From Bacillota bacterium (lineage in GTDB: Bacteria; Bacillota; Clostridia; Lachnospirales; Lachnospiraceae): a DNA stretch of 8,180 nt. A program made the position numbers and the translations under genes. The stretch covers positions 1 through 8,180 of the forward strand of contig JAEWEO010000296.1 of assembly GCA_023389295.1 (NCBI GenBank). The letters are read 5' to 3'. The notes beneath the pieces were generated by a model, which saw nothing but the letters and a program-made list of their open reading frames with translations, made no database searches and had not been told where the DNA came from. Below, in pieces: positions 5,272 to 8,180 of the stretch. Within the stretch, counting starts at the first letter, position 1. The number at the start of each line of letters is the position of its first letter.

Positions 5272-6843
5272 GTGGAATTAATTAAAAAGAATATTCATAT
5301 GAATAAATTAAAATGTAAGAGCGCCCTGCAGCTTACATTAGATGATGACTTTAATGTTCCTGACGCCAAGCCGGACATTGATCAAATAATAACGGAGCAG
5401 GGTGAAATAAAGATTAATGACATCAGAGCAATGAATGGAAAGCTTATGGTAAAGGGTGCTTTAGTATTTAATGTTCTTTATCTAAGTGAAGGGGATCAAA
5501 GACCTATAAGAAATCTAAGTGGAGAGGTTCCTTTTGATGAAGTTATTAATATGGATGTTACCTGTGCTGATGATGAACCGGTATTAAAATGGGATTTAGA
5601 GGATTTGACAACAGGGCTAATTAATTCCAGAAAGCTTAGCGTTCGTGCAATTGTTGGTTTATATGTGGCAATAGAAGAACTCTATGACGAAGAGACCGCT
5701 ATTATGGTGGAAGGCCCGGAGGATGTGCAATACATAAATAAGAGGATTGAGGTAACGGATGTAGCTATTAATAAGAAGGATACCTTCCGGATTAAAGATG
5801 AGATAACATTACCTGCAAATAAAGGTAATATTTCCTCTATGCTTTTCCAGGATATAGGACTTAGTAATGTGGAATTCCGTTTGCTAGATGACAGATTCAC
5901 CATTAAAGGTGAGGTACCTGTATTTATTCTTTATACAAGCGAAGACGAAGAAAATCCGATTGAATATTATGAAACGGAGATCCCATTTAGTGGTACTGTG
6001 GAATGTAATGGGTGTACGGAGGATATGGTGGAAGACATCACCTGTGGAATTGCGAATAAGAGTATGGAGATCAAGCCGGATTCGGACGGAGAGGAAAGGG
6101 TATTAGACCTAGAGGTGATATTAGATTTAGGAATTAAGGTATATGGTGTGGAAGAGCCGGAGATCCTAAGTGATGTATATTGCCCTTCTAAGGTTATAAA
6201 ACCAATTGTTCGTGATGCCACCTATGAGAATCTGGTAATTAAGAATAATAGTAAATATCGTATCGCTGATCGTGTTATGGTTCCTGTAAATCAACCGAAA
6301 ATTCTTCAAATTTGTCATGCAAATGCCGGCATTAAAATTGATGATATTATGGTAGAAGGCAATGAGCTGATGGTAGAAGGTGTCATCGAAGTAAGTATCC
6401 TATATATTTCAGAGGATGATCATAAGCCTATGAACTCTATTAAGGGAACGATTCCTTTCTCGCAGACGGTTGAATTAAAAGGTATGAAATCAGGCAGCAA
6501 TTACGAAATTAAGCCTACAATAGATCAACTGAGCGTAATGATGCTAGATAGCGAAGAGATCGAGGTTAAAGCGACCATTAATCTAAATACTATTGTATTT
6601 GATTTAATTACAGAATCCATTATTACTGATATGGAAGTATCGGATTTAGATCTGGATATGCTACAATCCATGCCGGGTATCATCGGTTATGTTGTGAAAA
6701 AAGGTGATACTTTGTGGACAATTGCAAAGAAATATTTCACAACGGTGGATAACATTATGGCAATCAATAATTTAGAGGATGAACGGGTTGCAGAAGGTGA
6801 TAAGTTAATCATAATGAAAAAGGTGGATCAGATCTTATCATAA
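5272..6843 (+). CDS. sipL: SPOCS and LysM domain protein, SipL-type spore coat morphogenesis factor
   Basis: Probable SipL, the clostridial protein that works with SpoIVA to lay the coat basement layer on the forespore surface in the mother cell. The 523 residues, close to the roughly 520 of C. difficile SipL, hold three related SPOCS-like units (DUF3794). Each has a GxLxVxGxLxVxxLYxSE strand pair followed by an IPF/VPF motif. The LY pairs stand at residues 69-70, 220-221 and 377-378, a spacing of 151 and 157. A C-terminal LysM domain (about 473-518, YVVKKGDTLWTIAKKYFTT...INNL...GDKLII) follows; in C. difficile the LysM of SipL binds SpoIVA. No signal peptide or membrane segment, so it is cytosolic in the mother cell. 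The start is GTG at 5272, preceded by AAGGAGG (5258-5264); the nearby ATG at 5268 is out of frame. Its own promoter candidate and terminator make it monocistronic. Confidence 0.9.
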   Translation: MELIKKNIHMNKLKCKSALQLTLDDDFNVPDAKPDIDQIITEQGEIKINDIRAMNGKLMVKGALVFNVLYLSEGDQRPIRNLSGEVPFDEVINMDVTCADDEPVLKWDLEDLTTGLINSRKLSVRAIVGLYVAIEELYDEETAIMVEGPEDVQYINKRIEVTDVAINKKDTFRIKDEITLPANKGNISSMLFQDIGLSNVEFRLLDDRFTIKGEVPVFILYTSEDEENPIEYYETEIPFSGTVECNGCTEDMVEDITCGIANKSMEIKPDSDGEERVLDLEVILDLGIKVYGVEEPEILSDVYCPSKVIKPIVRDATYENLVIKNNSKYRIADRVMVPVNQPKILQICHANAGIKIDDIMVEGNELMVEGVIEVSILYISEDDHKPMNSIKGTIPFSQTVELKGMKSGSNYEIKPTIDQLSVMMLDSEEIEVKATINLNTIVFDLITESIITDMEVSDLDLDMLQSMPGIIGYVVKKGDTLWTIAKKYFTTVDNIMAINNLEDERVAEGDKLIIMKKVDQILS

Positions 6844-6912
6844 TCCATGATACTGATTAAACAAGATAGGATAAAAGGTTGTAGGATATCTTAATAATGA
6901 AACATGGAGCAG

Positions 6913-6951
6913 ATAGCGAACATTAAAATGAATAATGTTCGCTATTTTTTA
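6913..6951 (+). terminator. Rho-independent terminator of sipL
   Basis: ATAGCGAACATT (6913-6924) and AATGTTCGCTAT (6934-6945) form a perfect 12-base-pair stem with a 9-base loop, followed by a T-run at 6945-6950. It lies 70 bases after the sipL stop. Confidence 0.9.
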
Positions 6952-6993
6952 TTTGCGCGTAACAAAGTGAGCATTCGCAAGTTTACTTGCAGT

Positions 6994-7020
6994 TAACTTA
7001 TTACCCAAATCATCCGATAT
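6994..7020 (+). promoter_or_regulatory. Candidate sigma-D (flagellar, FliA-class) promoter
   Basis: TCCGATAT (7013-7020) matches the B. subtilis sigma-D -10 GCCGATAT at 7 of 8 positions. TAAC (6994-6997) matches the -35 TAAA at 3 of 4, with a 15-base spacer, the preferred length. No sigma-A promoter with both boxes was found between the sipL terminator and the next gene. It would start transcription near 7027, giving a leader of about 90 bases. Confidence 0.55.
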
Positions 7021-7058
7021 ATAAAATACAAGTAGCTTTATAGTCCTATAACAACTAA

Positions 7059-7110
7059 TTTTGCCATGGATGGCAAAAGTTATCAGGTGAATATTTATGA
7101 TCAAGGAGGA
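7059..7110 (+). promoter_or_regulatory. Leader with GGA-loop hairpin and GGA in the Shine-Dalgarno, CsrA-like dual site
   Basis: TTTTGCC (7059-7065) and GGCAAAA (7072-7078) form a perfect 7-base-pair stem presenting ATGGAT in the loop, with the GGA at 7068-7070. A second GGA (7105-7107) is part of the ribosome binding site AAGGAGGA (7103-7110) and can sit in the loop of a weak hairpin closed by ATC/GAT (7100-7102 with 7109-7111). CsrA binds GGA in hairpin loops, and in B. subtilis hag mRNA it uses one upstream site plus one over the Shine-Dalgarno. The match is by layout and core bases; no csrA gene is in the window. Confidence 0.4.
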
Positions 7111-7116
7111 TTTTAT

Positions 7117-7698
7117 ATGAGTTTAAATGGAATTAACGTATCAACGAAGAGTTATGATATTAGAAACACCGGTTCTAAGACGGAAGAGAAAGCCAGGTCA
7201 AATGGGGCGCAATATAATGACATAGATCATACAGCAGTAACCTATAAAAAAAGTGATGTTACGGAACAAAAAATCTATAAAAGGGATGAAGCAACGGTTA
7301 CCAAACTTAAGGAAGAGGCGGAGAAAAGAACCCAGAGCCTGAGAGATTTGGTGGAAAAGATGCTATTAAAGCAAGGCCAAACCTATACGAATGCAACGGA
7401 TATCTATGCTTTGCTTAGAGAGGGCAAGCTTGAGGTTGATCCACAGACACGTGCACAAGCTCAAAAAGATATTGCTGAGGATGGGTACTGGGGCGTGGAG
7501 CAGACTTCGGACCGTCTTGTTTCTTTTGCAAAGGCTTTAACAGGAGGAGATCCATCAAAAGCGGACGAAATGATGAAAGCTGTTAAAAAGGGATTTGAAG
7601 AGGCAAAAAAAGCATGGGGTGGCGAGCTACCGGAAATTTCTAAAAATACCTTGGATGCCTCAATCAAAAAGTTAGAGGCCTGGAGAGATGGAAACTAG
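7117..7698 (+). CDS. Uncharacterised 193-residue protein with conserved C-terminal helical block
   Basis: I cannot name a function. The protein has no signal peptide and no membrane segment. An N-terminal tail (1-50), polar and probably disordered, carries an AVTYKKS motif. A strongly charged helical or coiled-coil segment follows (about 57-86, DEATVTKLKEEAEKRTQSL...). The C-terminal block (about 117-190) has DGYWGVEQTSDRLVSFAKALTGGDPSK, then KKGFEEAKKAWGGELPEIS. From memory, similar proteins (YWG-EQTS, ALTGGD, AWGG-LPEIS) are common unnamed proteins in Lachnospiraceae and relatives. ATG 7117 is chosen because AAGGAGGA (7103-7110) precedes it; an ATG in the same frame at 7066 has no ribosome binding site and sits inside a hairpin loop. 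It is flanked by terminators on both sides, so it is transcribed alone. The sigma-D-like promoter and CsrA-like leader suggest co-regulation with flagella, which is inference. Confidence 0.85.
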   Translation: MSLNGINVSTKSYDIRNTGSKTEEKARSNGAQYNDIDHTAVTYKKSDVTEQKIYKRDEATVTKLKEEAEKRTQSLRDLVEKMLLKQGQTYTNATDIYALLREGKLEVDPQTRAQAQKDIAEDGYWGVEQTSDRLVSFAKALTGGDPSKADEMMKAVKKGFEEAKKAWGGELPEISKNTLDASIKKLEAWRDGN

Positions 7699-7797
7699 TA
7701 ATGAGTTCCTACGGATAGATCTAAGAAATATAGAAAAGATAGAGGATAAGTCCACAAAATCATAGGGATAATCTGTGAAAATTAAACTGAATATAGG

Positions 7798-7839
7798 AAA
7801 ATGAAGGTGTGGGATTTTACTCTGACACCTTCATTTTTT
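7798..7839 (+). terminator. Rho-independent terminator of the 193-residue protein gene
   Basis: AAAATGAAGGTGT (7798-7810) and ACACCTTCATTTT (7825-7837) pair over 13 base pairs with a 14-base loop, and a T-run covers 7834-7839. It is about 100 bases after the stop codon. The minus strand has a shorter U-run of four, so it could also help stop leftward ispE transcripts. Confidence 0.88.
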
Positions 7840-7857
7840 ATAAAATACAAAGTAAGC

Positions 7858-7903
7858 AAATGAAAGAAAGTGTAAAATAGATAAAATACACCTTCTTGCA
7901 TTT
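7858..7903 (-). terminator. Imperfect inverted repeat, possible ispE terminator
   Basis: Arms 7858-7874 and 7887-7903 are complementary at 15 of 17 positions, around a 12-base A/T-rich loop. On the minus strand the second arm ends in CTTTCTTTCATTT, giving an uneven U-rich tail. It begins 24 bases beyond the ispE stop. It is less canonical than the other terminators here. Confidence 0.5.
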
Positions 7904-7927
7904 TGGTTTTCTATAATATCCTCATTT

Positions 7928-8180
7928 CTACGGCCAGTAAGGTTTGGTCAATAAAACCTGCTTGCCAAAGTTTCTGTGTTTTTTAAAATGGGAGAAAGCA
8001 TTTCTCGCTGCTTCCTGGTCTTTAAAAATCCCAAAGACAGTAGGACCGCTTCCGCTCATAAGAGAGGTAATGGCACCTAGCTCCAACATCTTTTTCTTAA
8101 TGTCTGTGATAATCGGATGATTCTTGACTGTGACCGTTTGCAAAATATTATCCATGTAGTTTGTTAAGCTGATTAAGTCA
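7928..8180 (-). CDS. ispE: 4-(cytidine 5'-diphospho)-2-C-methyl-D-erythritol kinase, C-terminal part (5' truncated by window)
   Basis: IspE is the cytosolic GHMP-family kinase that phosphorylates CDP-methylerythritol in the MEP pathway to isopentenyl diphosphate. Only the last 84 residues or so are here, of about 285-290 expected. The frame remains open through 8179 (D-L-I-S-L-T-N-Y-M-D-N-I-L), so the Met at 8155 is internal. The family pattern is seen as NYMDNILQTVTVKNHPIITDIKKKMLELGA followed by the glycine-rich GHMP C-terminal motif SLMSGSGPTVFGIF (about 8030-8071), then the usual short acidic and basic tail ending KPYWP. It converges on the upstream 193-residue protein gene. Confidence 0.92.
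   Translation of the reverse strand, partial: DLISLTNYMDNILQTVTVKNHPIITDIKKKMLELGAITSLMSGSGPTVFGIFKDQEAARNAFSHFKKHRNFGKQVLLTKPYWP

Noticed and set aside
5682..6221. Several short frames on both strands inside sipL
   Set aside because: They are out-of-frame or antisense shadows of the SPOCS repeats, with no motifs.
7066..7116. 17-residue extension of the 193-residue protein
   Set aside because: ATG 7066 has no Shine-Dalgarno and lies in the loop of a hairpin; AAGGAGGA decides for ATG 7117.
1..8180. CRISPR array, tRNA, rRNA, insertion sequence or phage remnant
   Set aside because: No regularly spaced repeats, no tRNA-like cloverleaf, no transposase or integrase motif, and no terminal inverted repeats with target duplications were found by eye.

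Overview
The window looks like chromosomal DNA from an AT-rich, spore-forming, probably motile Firmicute of the Clostridia, most likely a Lachnospiraceae / Lachnoclostridium-type organism. The reasons are low-GC intergenic DNA, AAGGAGG-type ribosome binding sites, a SigV/RsiV-type ECF pair, and the row Veg - SipL (three SPOCS-like repeats plus LysM) - IspE. SipL is a clostridial spore coat morphogenesis protein. No mobile element, CRISPR array, rRNA or tRNA was seen.

Layout: (1) 1-1963, the 3' three quarters of clpB on +, cut by the window edge inside its first Walker A motif, followed by a bidirectional terminator (2004-2053). (2) 2103-3469 on -, a two-gene operon of an ECF sigma factor (SigV-like) and its membrane anti-sigma factor (RsiV-like, DUF3298), coupled by a 4-base ATGA overlap, with a possible self-recognised ECF promoter and a hairpin leader upstream. 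(3) 3485-3887, a long divergent intergenic region whose right part reads as a structured leader for a small lipoprotein gene (3888-4304) with a PrcB_C-like domain. (4) 4305-4881, an AT-rich region without a gene, ending in a near-consensus vegetative promoter for veg (4882-5124). (5) A strong terminator, a sigma-E-like promoter and sipL (5272-6843), with its own perfect-stem terminator. (6) 6952-7840, a monocistronic unit encoding an unnamed 193-residue protein (7117-7698). It has a promoter resembling the flagellar sigma-D class and a leader with a GGA-loop hairpin plus a GGA-containing Shine-Dalgarno, the layout known for CsrA-repressed flagellin mRNA. (7) 7928-8180 on -, the C-terminal end of ispE.

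The genes belong to different programmes: protein disaggregation (ClpB), envelope/lysozyme stress (SigV-RsiV), vegetative growth (Veg), spore coat assembly (SipL), isoprenoid precursor synthesis (IspE) and possibly motility (the 193-residue protein). Each transcription unit appears to be insulated by its own hairpin. The most novel-looking part is the 6994-7119 control region and the unnamed gene it drives. Next is the leader with competing hairpins at 3662-3887. All promoter and RNA-structure calls were made by eye from motifs and base pairing, and none has been tested computationally.
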